Of a stretch of DNA of 64,000 nt, positions 11,425-22,608 are shown piece by piece (positions within the stretch are counted from its first letter, which is position 1; each line of letters opens with the position of its first letter). A model generated the notes under the pieces. That model saw only the letters and a list, made by a program, of their open reading frames with translations, was not told the DNA's origin and did not search any database. The position numbers and the translations under genes are program-made. Source of the DNA: Papaver somniferum (taxonomy: Eukaryota; Streptophyta; Magnoliopsida; Ranunculales; Papaveraceae); assembly GCF_003573695.1 (NCBI RefSeq), contig NC_039362.1:114989120-115053119 (forward strand), in the 5' to 3' direction.

Positions 11425-11953
11425 AGAACGTTCATTGTGTGTTACAATCATGTTGACACCAGTGTGAAGACGGTAATTGGTGTAAGCAATCCTGACTTCA
11501 TTAACTCCTTAAATAAACATATGACCAATCTCACCAAGAACCTTAGGTCACCCATCCGATAACACAGGTTTTCCAGGTTTGCTCTTATCTTCTTAAATAC
11601 ATTCCAACTGAATGATTGTTTCTTGACGACGTAGTAGAACCATTAGAAATAGAATAAGCTGCTCTAGAGCTAGATGATGAGGCTACATGAGTAACATTTT
11701 GCAAGAAAATATCAAAACTAGTCTTCTTTTTACTATGTGTGAGGGATGTAAGAGCTTGAAGCGAATAATCACAATCAACCAGAATATTTTTCCCGCCTTC
11801 TTGGAAGAAGAAACAAATACCAAATGGAGTAAATTGTTTCCATTGCTTGCAAACTTGGTCCTTAAACTCACCAAGTGTAGTTTCAACATCAACACGGGTG
11901 GTAATAAAATCTGCAAAATAACGAACAACCGCAATGCAACTCACAGCAGCCAT

Positions 11954-12308
11954 GACAACCTGAAAAATACAAACATACAATAAAAACATAAAAAAAAAAA
12001 AACTAACACGGTTCACCCAGAGTGTTGCCCCATCGTGAGAAATATATCATACGCGGCAAGTAAAACAAAAAATGAGTAATCAAAAATAATCAACAAAGGT
12101 AACAAGAGAAAAAAATGTGTCTTAAAGATACACATACTATAATTACACATGCTATAGGACAATATGTGTAACTTCAAGTTACACATTTTATAAAACAACA
12201 TGTCTACGATTTGTTGTTCTTCATCAGAAATAATGTTGTTTCTTATACTCAACAAAGGTAACAACAGAAAGAATGTGTATGAATTAAAGATACACATACT
12301 ATAATTAC
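11954..12308. other. MULE-1 upstream region with repeated TTACACAT/ATACACAT boxes
   Basis: No gene is visible. The segment has two related copies of 'agatacacatactataatta' (about 12125 and 12287) and several GTTACACAT-type boxes that also occur in MULE-1 introns. It ends at the start of LTR C. Confidence 0.6.
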
Positions 12309-12829
12309 TGTTAGAGCATAGCTCGGTTGAACTCACCAAGCCTGGTATGTCAAGTTTGGTTGTCAGATTTTAGTGTCTCAAAACTCATCTACTCGCTTGA
12401 TTATATACTAGAGTCAACTTCGTTTAGGTTAGACTAGAAAGTCTAGGAATGTTGAGACATACAAGTATTACTCCGAAGACTTGAAGAATGTGAAGAAGAA
12501 GCGAACTACAACGACAACATCATCCTTTCTCTTGAGGTTAGTAATATTGACTTGAACTGTTTCATTCCTAACGTATCTTTCAAGTCGTTCTATATTGAAA
12601 ACATAGTTGCGAAGCTGTATATAATGTACATATTGTATAATACTCTAGTGATGTGACATGGTCATATTTTTATGATTATGGTATTAGGGAATTAAACTAC
12701 GAAGTATAATGCTTATCTTTTGAACTTTGTAGATATGACATCGACATAATCTTGTATATACTGTTATGATTATGTGAATGGGTTATGGTGAATGATGAAT
12801 CGAAAGGGAAATCGTTAGGCTTATTGGTA

Positions 12830-13400
12830 CGACTATTCATTGCAAATATTTGGATTACCAATATGTGTGTTTAGTATAACCGTTCATAACTTTGTTATGT
12901 ATCTTGGTATGACTAATCACAATGCCTAACTTATGATTTGGTATGACTAGTTTTTATTAATTGGTGTAACCGATCCTAAGTAATCACCATGAGATGGTAT
13001 GATAGATATTTTTAATTGGTATGACTGATCACAGAGTGTTGTGTAGTCGATCATTGTAACTGGTAACCGGTCATAGTAATTGGTGTAACCGATCCTGGTA
13101 ACTGGTGTGACCGATCACAAGCAATACCATGAGAATATGGTAATCAGTCCTGGTAATTGATGTAACTGATCCTGGTAACTGATGTAATCGGTCCTGGTAA
13201 CTTATGTGACCGATCACAAGTATTTCCATTTTGAGGTATCACCGATCCTAGTGTTGGTAGAGCCGATTGAACCCATGTATGTGATTCGATATTGATCAAT
13301 CACATATTAATCTTGGAATACAGGTGAACCAATTCTAAACTTGTTTGGAAGTATGGTATAACCGATTCCAAGAATGTAAATCCATGTAAATATGAATAAG
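12830..13400. repeat. Degenerate 20-25-bp tandem repeat in LTR C
   Basis: Many copies of a unit like TGGTGTAACCGATCCTGGTAA, interspersed with variants such as GGTATGACTAATCAC and GTGACCGATCACAAG. The copies are irregular in length. The array is absent from the LTR D copy at a comparable position. Confidence 0.8.
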
Positions 13401-13755
13401 GATTTACAGTGAAAAGATGTCAACTTACTTTGAACACGTACAGTAACCCTTATCATTTATTGTTCAAAGATATTCCTTAGTACTCAAGGAGATCCCGCGC
13501 CGAAATAAAAAATTGAGAGTCTTTTAATTAAGGTTTTTGGTTTTATATGCTTTAATTACCAGCAAGTAAATGCATATCCCTAGAGAATAAAAATTAGTAA
13601 TGTGCATTCACTAATTGGAGTTTTTCTATTGAGAGATTTCGGAAATTTTGGACAAGCATTTATTGGAATTAGGAAAACCAAATTTTGCTATTCATTGCAT
13701 ATCTTGAGAATATTTTCGGTTTTGTAAATTCCTTGGTGTTCAAACATCCTTGGTT

Positions 13756-13763
13756 TATAAATA
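13756..13763 (+). promoter_or_regulatory. TATA box of LTR C
   Basis: GGTTTATAAATACC, about 1.2 kb before the LTR 3' edge. Probable start of the genomic transcript (inference). Confidence 0.5.
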
Positions 13764-14968
13764 CCAAAGTTTGCATTTCTAGCAAACTATCCTAAGAACC
13801 AGGAAAACTTCATTCTTGTTGTTTCTGGTGGAGTCATCTATTCGGAGAGGAAAGTATCCTAATTAGGTGAAATCTATTACGACCGCTCGTTTAAAGACTT
13901 CCATGGGATCAAGAGCTCTACGAGTACCATTGGTGGGAAACTAGATAATTGCAGTGTTATTAGTTTTCGATTGATTTGATTGACTAGCGGTTGTTGAAAC
14001 TTTGATTGCACCCAATTTGCTTATTCTTGAGAATCTTCTCTTATGATACAAGATTCGCTCAAACTAGATCGAAGTATCGACGGGATATTTAGAACTGTTT
14101 ATAGATCTAAAGACATCTTGTGATAATCCATTGTTAACAGACTCCGTTCTGTGTGTGATTGACCACAAGAGATTTAAGTGGTGTTGTGCAGGTTTTTATT
14201 GAAGATTAAAGAAGATTTGAAGACGAAGAAGATTTCTTATTTAGTTCTCATATCTTTGTGTGTGCACAAACCTTGATCGGCTGGGACCCAACTAGAATCG
14301 GATTTATTCGATTGCTTAGTTGTGTGAGATCGGCATTTTCAATATATCTCTTTGAGATTTATTTTGATTGAGTGCGAATCTAAACTTGACTACTTTGGTA
14401 GTTATTGGATAGATTGATCTAACCAGGCAAAGGAGTTTATTAGATTAAATGGAAGAGCCTTTGCGCATGACTTGAGATATCTTTATCTTGAAAGAATCGA
14501 AAGAGTTGTTATCAAACAGATTTGTTGTTCCTTAATTCTGAGAGTATTCAATTCTGGACTAGGTCCCGGGGTTTTTCTTTATTTACAGTTTTCCTTGTTA
14601 ACAAACTTGTCGTGTGATTTACTTTTATTTTCCGCAATTATATTTGTTTATATAATTTAAAGTAAATTACACAAACGTAAACTCTGCATATACTTGATAG
14701 TGATGCTATAGAGTTTCGTTAAGTCTGAACCTATTATCAAGTATCATACTTCGTTGTTGTATTCTCTCGATCTTGTATCCATAGTCAATCACACAAGTTA
14801 TCTTATTGTCGTATTGTCTCGATCTCGTATCCATAGAAAATCACACGAAGTGTGAACCGATTTGTTCTATTGTCTCGACTCAGTCCATAGACAATCACTT
14901 TCGGTAGAGGACTTATAGGTGGATAAATGAAAGATTGTGGTGTGTTTGGGTACTCTCGTATTTTTAAT

Positions 14969-14980
14969 TGGTATCAGAGG
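14969..14980 (+). other. Primer-binding site of element C
   Basis: TGGTATCAGAGG, one base off the standard tRNA-iMet site TGGTATCAGAGC, 8 nt after the LTR edge. Confidence 0.85.
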
Positions 14981-15869
14981 AGGCAAACACGAAAATATCT
15001 AACAATCCGTGTTTGGTGCGATCCAACCTATAAGAATTAAATCTAATGACTGATTCAGTTAACGTAGTAGCGGGATTTGACTACTTCAAAGACTCGTGGT
15101 GGAAAACAAGAATGGAGTATATGATACTCTTGTTCCTAAATTTGCTAGGAATTGGGATTAAAACTATGTATGTCTTGAACAACTTACATATCCCTTGGTT
15201 ATCATAGAAGTGTATCTCATGGTATTGAATACTAACAAGTTTGGTAACAATGACACAATATTCTATGTGACATGTGTTATCTCGAAAATGCAATAGATTC
15301 CACAAAATATTTTTCTATGTATGAACCATGACTATTTTGTTCTTGAAAAATATGGGATCTTAAATATATTTTGGATTGGTTACCCAAATATACATGTACA
15401 CATTTTCAGATCTAATAATGTCAATGTATCGCTGATAAGGATGCGATTTTGGGATCTTTGTAATATTACAAAGAATGATTTTTCAATTAATAATTTTATT
15501 AACAATAGATTGCTTCATACGCCCGACAACTGTTTAGTGAAGCAAGTGATCTTTTAAAGTATTACTGGATTCATGTTTCTAAAGGTATCCTTTATAAATA
15601 TATTGTTATGTTCAGCGTTGCTTTTGTAAACTCTATTGGAGAATTCTTGAATGAATTTCAAAAATTATCTTTTGGTAATTATAGAGTTAACAAACACTTG
15701 GACATAAATATAGAATTGATCCATAATATAGATCCGGTCCAAGAAAAATCGGTCTTTCAAAAGAGAGACCTAGTTATGAAATCGGATTTGTTTCCCCACA
15801 AATCATGGTTTCTGATTTTGTAAGGATTTCCTAAAACTAGTTATTTCCGAAAATCGTTATCTTCACTCC
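14981..15869 (+). pseudogene. Gag-like remnant and non-coding leader of element C
   Basis: An ATG at 15046 opens MTDSVNVVAGFDYFKDSWWK, which has the position and the F-D-x(4)-D-x-W-W-K pattern of copia gag N-termini, but stops follow after about 60 codons. From about 15320 to 15869 only short frames remain and I recognise nothing in them. The gag is therefore a vestige. Confidence 0.45.
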
Positions 15870-15877
15870 CTATAAAA
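15870..15877 (+). promoter_or_regulatory. Internal TATA box upstream of the element C gene
   Basis: CCCTATAAAAGAAACAAAC lies about 75 bp upstream of the ATG at 15952. Spacing fits a TATA box plus a 45-50-nt leader, which would let the gene be transcribed independently of the LTR (inference). Confidence 0.5.
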
Positions 15878-16301
15878 GAAACAAACATCTTGGGAGAAGT
15901 TTTTCGGGACAGGAAACTAGGGTTTTCCATATTTCTTCAAAACTTGAAAATATGGGAAAAAGGAAATCAAGAGAAAAAAACGCCTGAAACTGACAACCTG
16001 GAATTGAATCCATATATTCCTTTTGGTGATATTGAGAAAGTCAAGTACCCTCACTTGATCAAAGAACAAACATGAACTTACAAACTTTGTGGATAGTACA
16101 TGTTTTGAGATATACAAACTTTAAAAGGAATCAATTTTACAGCTGAAAAGAGATTTGATTTAGATGTTTCAGAAAGCAAATATGTGAAGTTTGTGATGAG
16201 TTCTCGGAGAGAAAAATTCGCACATCACAAAAATCACAGAAATCACAGAAATCACAAAAATCTAGGTTTTGATTATCTTGAACATCTTAGGATGCGTCAA
16301 G

Positions 16302-18513
16302 ATGATTGAAACACTTGTTTCTGATTCTAACATCTCTAATCAGAGTTATGTTAACAAAAAATCTTTTGCTGATATAGTTAAGACGCGTCAAACCCAAAAT
16401 CCAACAACAATTGATATTTCAACATTACCAAATCCTAGTCTTGTTGAGGGTGAGCCTTCTATAGAGATACCTAATGATTTCTTTCAGGAAGGTGCAAACC
16501 TTTCTAACACAGTTTATTGCTAGGTTGGATCCTACGGGATTAAAATTCTTTGAAGTTAAAAAAACCCTAGAAGATCAATGGAAGCTTGGGAATAATTATA
16601 AGTTTGTGCCAATGACTAAGGGTTTCTTCATCATCATGTTATCTAATGAAGCTGATAAGGAGAAGTTACGTTCAACAAAGTGGTATGTTAAACAACAAAC
16701 GTTGAAACTGATTGATTGGTATCCAGGTTTCAATTCGGAGAATCAAAGAACCTCCCATGAAGCTATTTGGGTTCGTTTTCCAGGTCTTCCTTTTGAGTTG
16801 TGGACTGAGAAGTCATTGCTTTCAATTAGTAAAGGTCTGGGATCACCAATTGTGGTTGATCAAAGAACTTTAAATCTATAATATGGTCACTTTGCAGCTG
16901 TTTTGGTGGATACTGATTTCTCAAAACATATCCCGGAGCGCATCTCTCTAATTGCAGGTGGTAAGAAGTTTTGGCAATACACATATATTCAAAATCATCC
17001 TAAGTTTTGTTTTGCTTGTAACAATATTGGGTATGTAGATGATGAATGTAAGAAGAAGTCTAAAAATAAATCTGCTAGTAAGGAAACCAATATTTCCACG
17101 GACAACAAAGCTTCAAAACAAGTCTGGCAGGTTAAACGAACTATGGTTGGTGTTGATGCATTGGCTGCACATGGAAAAAATAAGCAGGAACTGGGTAAAC
17201 TAGGTAAAGATGCTAATGTTCCTGTAGTTGATAATTCTGGTGCGTTGATGATTGGTGGTGCATCCAACTCTAAAGGGGTTGATGATCCACAAAAAGGTGA
17301 TGATAAGAATGACAACAAAGCTGATGCTCCAAGTGATGAGGATAAACAGTTGGAGGAAGAACTTAATAACTCTTTTATTGAATGTCGTGAAGCACAACTC
17401 AAATTGATTAGGTGTAAGAATGCTATTTCAGCTACAGCAGATCTTGTTGCACGTAAAAAAGCTCAACCAACTCTTGATGCACGTAAAGATGGTATATCCG
17501 GGACTGAGAATGCTACAAAAAACATTTTGGAAGGTAAGTCCGTGCATAACCAAAATTCTAAAATCAAGTCCACGCCAAATTCTGATTTGGACAGGTCCGT
17601 GAATACCCTAAACTCTACTACAATAAAAAACGTACAAGTTATGTATTTGGAATAGTCCGTGACCAAGTGAACTGATTTGGAAAAGGCCGTGGACAAGCTA
17701 AACCCTGATTTGAATGTGCAAAATATTTTTGGTGGCAAGTCCGTTTCTAAAGAAGATTGGACTCCGGTAAAGGGTAAGACCTCCCTAATAAAGGTACTTC
17801 TTACTCCTTTTGAAACTCCTTCGGTGGATGATTTATTCAGAACATAAGTAGTGGTTAATAAAAAGTATGAAGTTCTATCTTCTGAGTTAGGCCTTGCTAA
17901 TATTAGTGAGGTTATGGAGGAGGAGGAGGAACAAGTTTTAGAGAATTCAAGTGACTCAGATGGTAGTATGGGTTCGAAAGAATGGGGTGAAGTTGATGCA
18001 GATATTCTTGCAAAGAAACAAGCTAGAAAAGTGGCCACGCAAGATGAAAAAATCCTGGATGCAAATTCCTTACATAGTCAGGATTCCAAATCCAATGAGG
18101 AAATCCCAAGCTGTGACGCTGATCATAACAAGGAAACACATCTCGGCCTGGAGGATATCATTTTTGATAAGGATAATATTTTGTCTAAGGAAGAACTATA
18201 GGAGGCAAGCAAAATTCGGATTGATGAAGTGCGTGCTAATTTTATTCGAAATCCAACCTTTAGACAAGAATATTTCAAGGAAAAAAAGGATCTAATGGAT
18301 AGAATGTCAACTAAGAAAAAAGCTCAATCTCTTATTAAGCTAATTCCTGGTGGTAATTATGCTTCCAAAGAAGATGAATATGAATATGATGATATTTATG
18401 AAGATGAATACAAGGAGCCTTATGGAGACCCTGATTTGACACAAATAATTGCTAGTCTTCTTCCCAAGAAGAGGAATTTTAGAGTTGGAAATAAGGGGCG
18501 CAAACGATTTTAA
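16302..18513 (+). pseudogene. LINE ORF1 (DUF4283, zinc knuckle)
   Basis: About 735 codons. It begins MIETLVSDSNISNQSYVNKK. The frame changes near 16480 and then stays the same to 18513 with only a few stops (for example near 16880, 17653, 17846 and 18199). The DUF4283 nucleic-acid-binding domain spans about 16515-16880 with AIWVRFPGLPFELWTEKSL. A zinc knuckle follows at about 17005-17050, CFACNNIGYVDDEC, in which the expected His is Tyr. The C-terminal half is lysine- and acid-rich and ends in an acidic YEYDDIYEDEYKEP stretch and a basic tail. ORF1 proteins of plant L1 elements bind element RNA. The frame is better preserved than expected for a random dead-on-arrival copy. Confidence 0.75.
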
Positions 18514-18623
18514 TGTTCCTAGATTTCCTCTTTATGTTATTTATTTGTGTTTAGGAGCTTATTTTATGAGCTTTTAGCGCTATTTTGTTGTTATTTTTTG
18601 TGCCCCTTTGGTTTATGGGGGTG

Positions 18624-18642
18624 GGGAGGCCTTGGGCCTCCC
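18624..18642 (+). other. 3' UTR hairpin of the LINE
   Basis: GGGAGGCC-TTG-GGCCTCCC, a perfect 8-bp stem, about 65 bp before the poly-A. In several LINE families the RT recognises a 3' stem-loop. That role here is inferred from position only. Confidence 0.6.
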
Positions 18643-19429
18643 ATTTTATAATTCTTGTAATTACGTTTTTTTGCTTCAAAAAACCATTTTGATCTAGCAA
18701 AAAAAAAAGTGAAGTTTATTCAAGACCGAAATTGGGGAAATTTGTTTGGGTTTGAAAAATATTCACCTGATATAGTAAGAATCTTCTATGCTAATATTCA
18801 TAATATTGATCATAAGAATCTTACTTTTAGCACTCTTGTTGGATACACTTTTCACCAAGTCGACAGAAAGATGATATCAAAGGTCATCAAGTACAATGTG
18901 AAAGGAAATCATGTGATTACTGGTTTTGAAATTGAGCAAGATAACATTTCAAAACGTAGCATTGGAAAACCTGTTGGTTGGAAGAGTGAAAGAATGCTAA
19001 CCAAAGAAATACCCTTCTACTTAAGGGTTTTCGGTAAACTTGCAATAGCTACTATCTTTGCTTGCACAAGAGATACATCACAATGTGACAAGGAATTTGC
19101 TGAGTTTGTATACTTCCTTATTGAAGGTGATAAGCAAATTGATATATGTGGAATGTTATAAATCAAATGATCAAGATTTTTGAATCCATCAATGCCACAA
19201 CGTCCCAGAGAAATCTTGGATATCCCTGCTGTTGATGGTGGTTTTTAGCTTAGGGTTAAAATCGTAAAACCATATCAAACAGTGACGTCACACTTGAGTA
19301 ATAATGTCGCCACTAGCACATTTACTGAATCATTCAACATAATTGCGTAAAATTACCGGGGTACCTTTTTTATATGCCATGCTCCACGGCAGAGCCCTCG
19401 GTACTGACTGGCATCATCTCTGCACATGC

Positions 19430-20290
19430 CAGCTGCACCACCGTCCCAATGGCATGCCATGCCAGCCACATCTCTGCGCCAAAGGCATGCCAAACATGCC
19501 AGCTGCACCACCGTGCCAATGGCATGCCATGCCAGCCACATCTACGCGCCAAAGGCATGCCAACCATGCCAGCCGCACCACTGTGCCAATGGCATGCCAT
19601 GCCAGCCACATCTCCGCGCCAAAGGCATGCCAACCATGCCAGCCGCACCACCGCGCCAATGGCATGCCAACCATGCCAGCCACACCACCGTGCCAATGGC
19701 ATGCCATGCCAGCCACATCTCCGCGCTAAACACATGCCAGCCGCGCCAACGTTCCAATGGCATGCCATGCCAGCCACATCTCCGCGCCAAAGGCATGACA
19801 ACCATGACAGCCGCACCACCGTGCCAATGGCATGCCATGCCAGCCACATCTCCGCGCCAAAGGCATGCCAACCATGCCAGCCGCACCACCGTTCCAATGA
19901 CATGCCATGCCAGCCACATCTCCATGCCAAAGGCATGCCAACCATGCCAGCCGCACCACCTTGCCAATGGCAAGCCATGCCATCCATATCTCCGCGCCAA
20001 AGGCATTCCAACCATGCCAGACGCACCACCGTGCCAATGGCATACCATGCCAGCCACATCTCCACGCCAAAGGCATGCCAACCATGCCAGCCGCACCACC
20101 GTGCCAATGGCATGCCATGCCAGCCATATCTCCGCGCCAAAGGCATGCCAAGCATGCCAGCCGCACCACTGTATCAATGGCATGCCATGCCAGCCACATC
20201 TCCGCGCCAAAGGCATACCAACCATGCCAGCCACACCATAGTGCCAATGGCATGCCATGCCAGCCACACCTCCGCACCAAAGCCATGCGG
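19430..20290. repeat. 70-bp minisatellite in the 5' LTR of A
   Basis: About 12-13 copies of a unit of about 70 bp containing CAATGGCATGCCATGCCAGC, CACATCTCCGCGCCAAAGGC and ATGCCAACCATGCCAGCCGC. One unit near 19660 is shortened. The repeat creates long open frames on both strands, which I do not treat as genes. Confidence 0.9.
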
Positions 20291-21430
20291 GCCAAGCCTC
20301 CATGCCGTTGGCTGCCAAACGAAGGGTTGCAACAATCAACGACCACCATTCCTTCTGAGATGCAAATCTCAGCCGTCCAAGTTCGCCACCAAACGCGTGG
20401 CAACTTTTGGCCCAATGCCAAGCGCTAATTTTGGCCGCGCCTAAACTATGCCAAAACCTAATTTTGGCGGCGCCTAAAACTATGCCAAAATCCTAGCTTG
20501 GTCGCGCCTAAACCACGCCAAAGCCATGCCGGCCATGCCTCCATGCCGCTGGCTGCCAAACGAAGGGTTGCAACAATCAACGACCACCCTTCCTTCTGAG
20601 ATGCAAATCTCGGCCGTCCAAGTTTGCCACCAAACGCGTGGTAACTCTTAGCCCAATGCCAAGCCCTAATTTTGGCCGCGCCTAAACTTTGCCAAAACCC
20701 TAATATTGGTCGGGCCTAAAACTATGCCAAAATCCTAGCTTGGTCGCGCCTAAACCATGCCGGCCATGCCTCCATGTCGCTGGCTGCCAAACGAAGGGTT
20801 GCAACAATCAATGGCTATCCTTCCTCCTGAGATGCAGATCTCAGCCGTACAAACTTGCCACCAAACGACTTGTGGCAATCTCTTGGATACGGTGCCAACT
20901 CTTGGCCACGGTGACAAAACCCTAATTTGGACACGGTGCCAAAGTCCTAATTTGGCCAACGGCAAAGCCATGCCAGCCATGCCTCCATGCCGCTGGCTTC
21001 CAAACGGAAGGTTGCTACAATCATCGGTTGTCCTTCATCTTGAGATGCAGATCTCTGCCGTACAAACTTATCACCAAACGACTTGTGGCAATCTCTTGGC
21101 CACGGTGCCAACTCTTGGCCACAGTGCCAAAGCCCTAATTTGGCCACGCTGAAGCCATGCCGTCCATGCCTCCATGCCACTGGCTTCCAAACGGAAGGTT
21201 GCAACAATCAATGACTATCCTTCCTCATGAGATGCAGATCTTAGCCGTACAAACTTGCCACCAAACGACTTGTGGCAACCTTTGGATACGCTGCCAACTC
21301 TTTGGCCACGACACATACTTAGCTATGCCAATTCTTTGGTCACGACACCAAACCCTAATTAGCCACGCCAAGATCATGCGCAATGCATGCCAGCACCATG
21401 GCCACGCCACTGGCTACCAACGGAAGGTAA
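20290..21430. repeat. 190-240-bp tandem repeat in the 5' LTR of A
   Basis: About five to six degenerate copies start with CTCCATGCCGCTGGCTGCCA (near 20298, 20538, 20768, 20978, 21168 and 21398). Each contains GAAGGGTTGCAACAATCAAC and a small palindrome, GAGATGCAAATCTC or GAGATGCAGATCTC. Spacing shrinks along the array. Confidence 0.85.
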
Positions 21431-21821
21431 CCACAATCAACAACTAACCTTCTTCTCAAGATGCGAAATATCGACCGTCGAAAGTCACCACCGAACCGGA
21501 AAGCCTCTAAATATTAACTTGCCAAACAATAGCAATATGCTACACGTTTTCCACGAAAACACTCGAGACATCAAAATATGTCACAAACTGGGGAATGCTC
21601 ATCAGGGTATTGGTCTGGCGGTTTACAGCATGCGGCGTACACTACGCCCGTTACAAGAAAGTGTCATAAGAGTGAGGCGGTTAGTAAATACAGGAATTAA
21701 TGGTGAAACGTTTCCTTCATTATGGAAACATCAATTCCTGGCGTTACCCGTTACCGCTTTCTTCCATTTACTCAACCGTTTCCACTTCTTACGAGACTAG
21801 GGTACGTTTTGTTGCGAATTG

Positions 21822-21829
21822 TATAAATA
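21822..21829 (+). promoter_or_regulatory. TATA box of the 5' LTR of A
   Basis: TTGTATAAATAGGTCTCACC, also conserved in the 3' LTR (40173-40180) and in the A-family LTR at 61435-63874. It lies about 370 bp before the LTR end. Confidence 0.7.
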
Positions 21830-22600
21830 GGTCTCACCTATTTCCACCAAAACACAGGTTTTTGGTCAGGAGAATACAACACTCAGAAATCACTTGTTAG
21901 CTTTCCCATATGTTAGCTTTCCACTTTCTGATACAAGTCGTCAAACAACTACTCTTCCCGAATAAACTATTCTGGTCTCAACACTCTCTTCGCTTCCCTC
22001 CCTAGACCAACCCTTCTCCTTCACTTTGTGACCGAAGCAAGTCTGGAACGGCCATTTGTTGGTTTAGGCCGGATTTGTACAGATTGATCTCTCGAATCAA
22101 AGTACTCCCTTGCAGTACATTGTTTAGGGTTTAGACTCGTTTCTCACCCACACACTCGAAATTACCAAAATCAGCAGTGTAGATGGGGAAAAACGATTTG
22201 ATGGTTTTTAAGGAATTGAGGAGACGACCGTACGGAGGAGACTCCTCGAACCGAGCGAAATGTTAAACCTCACAGAGATGCACCGCTGCAAAGGGGGTGC
22301 TTTAGATTCGAGAGATCAATCTGTAGTACTCCGGCCTAAATCAAGACAATGACCGTTCCAGAGTAAATTCGGTCACAAGAGAGGATGGGTTGATCTGTAG
22401 GAGGGAAGCTGAGAAATGTGTGGAATCAATGGTAATCAAAGATTGTGGTTGTGAATTTTGAATACGATAAGCTCTGAGTGATTGAAATTGCTCAATTGAG
22501 AGTAGTTGCTCAATTGATTAGTTGATGATCTCGTGTTGTCAGTTTGACGTAAGATTGATGATACTGATGATGATGATGATTCAATTATGATTCAGAGACT

Positions 22601-22608
22601 TATTTATA
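22601..22608 (-). promoter_or_regulatory. TATA box of the 3' LTR of B
   Basis: TATAAATA on the minus strand, about 430 bp before the LTR end, a similar distance to that in family A. The 5' LTR copy is deleted, so this is the only copy left. Confidence 0.5.

Larger units (their letters stand above)
3931..11953 (-). pseudogene. MULE-1: decayed Mutator-like transposase gene
   Basis: Minus-strand MuDR/MULE transposase in exons interrupted by introns and insertions. Exon 1 (11953 to about 11585) starts MAAVSCIAVVRYFADFITTR and resembles the N-terminus of MULE-2. A DNA-binding zinc-finger exon, VKECIWKFHAASIDERNK, is present twice (see 10907-11424) and is completed by PEHTCGAGGRN near 10900. Next comes YGDDVKSYSHLVCYINAIRE (about 10640-10720). 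The catalytic core begins with CRPMVYVDATFF (about 10540-10580, first catalytic Asp), resumes at ALVDAGNNNNWEWFLRNL (about 6385-6440) and runs to VFPYSYHNHC, where the hAT element cuts in at 6303. After the hAT, CYNHLKNSLP to LLGRTRM runs to 3931. There, LTR D truncates it. Several stops and frame changes (for example near 10860) make it dead. The large intron of about 6450-10500 houses the SINE and the 3.7-kb MULE. Confidence 0.85.
12309..14960 (+). repeat. 5' LTR of element C (2652 bp)
   Basis: Starts TGTTAGAGCATAGC and ends at CTCTCGTA, 8 nt before the primer site (the expected CA end has mutated to TA). The first 300 bp match the LTR fragments at 42733, 54609 and 57440. It contains a TATA box, a degenerate short tandem repeat and the CTAGGTCCCGGGGTTTTTCT block shared with LTR D. 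Confidence 0.85.
16193..18708 (+). mobile_element. L1-type LINE derivative: ORF1 only, with poly-A
   Basis: Flanked by a 9-bp direct repeat GTGAAGTTT (16184-16192 and 18709-18717). It ends in a run of ten A's right before the second repeat. The order is 5' leader with short ATCACA(A/G)AA repeats (16216-16260), ORF1 with DUF4283, a 190-bp 3' UTR with a strong hairpin, and poly-A. The endonuclease/reverse-transcriptase ORF2 is missing entirely, so the copy must have moved using enzymes from another LINE (inference). The insertion interrupts the element C gene in frame. Confidence 0.85.
19230..22177 (+). repeat. 5' LTR of element A, main part (end is at 34275-34296)
   Basis: Matches the 3' LTR 37957-40550 along its length. 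The chief difference is the copy number of the 70-bp minisatellite (about 12-13 here, about 8 there). The LTR is cut 22 bp before its end by element B. The last piece, AAACTATTTTCACCCTCAAACA, lies at 34275-34296. Confidence 0.9.

Noticed and set aside
3931..12308. Composite element formed by the two Sirevirus-like LTRs flanking MULE-1
   Set aside because: The LTRs point outwards, belong to clearly diverged copies with their own primer sites and share no target duplication, so two independent insertions are simpler.
19430..20290. Regularly spaced repeats resembling a CRISPR array
   Set aside because: Units are contiguous with no unique spacers, and the setting is a plant LTR.
19370..20444. 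Long open frames (up to 356 codons) on both strands with repeats such as MPCQPHLRAKGMPTMPAAPP
   Set aside because: They lie wholly inside the 70-bp minisatellite of the A LTR, exist in several frames on both strands at once, and follow repeat length rather than coding signals. The same holds for 38022-38765.
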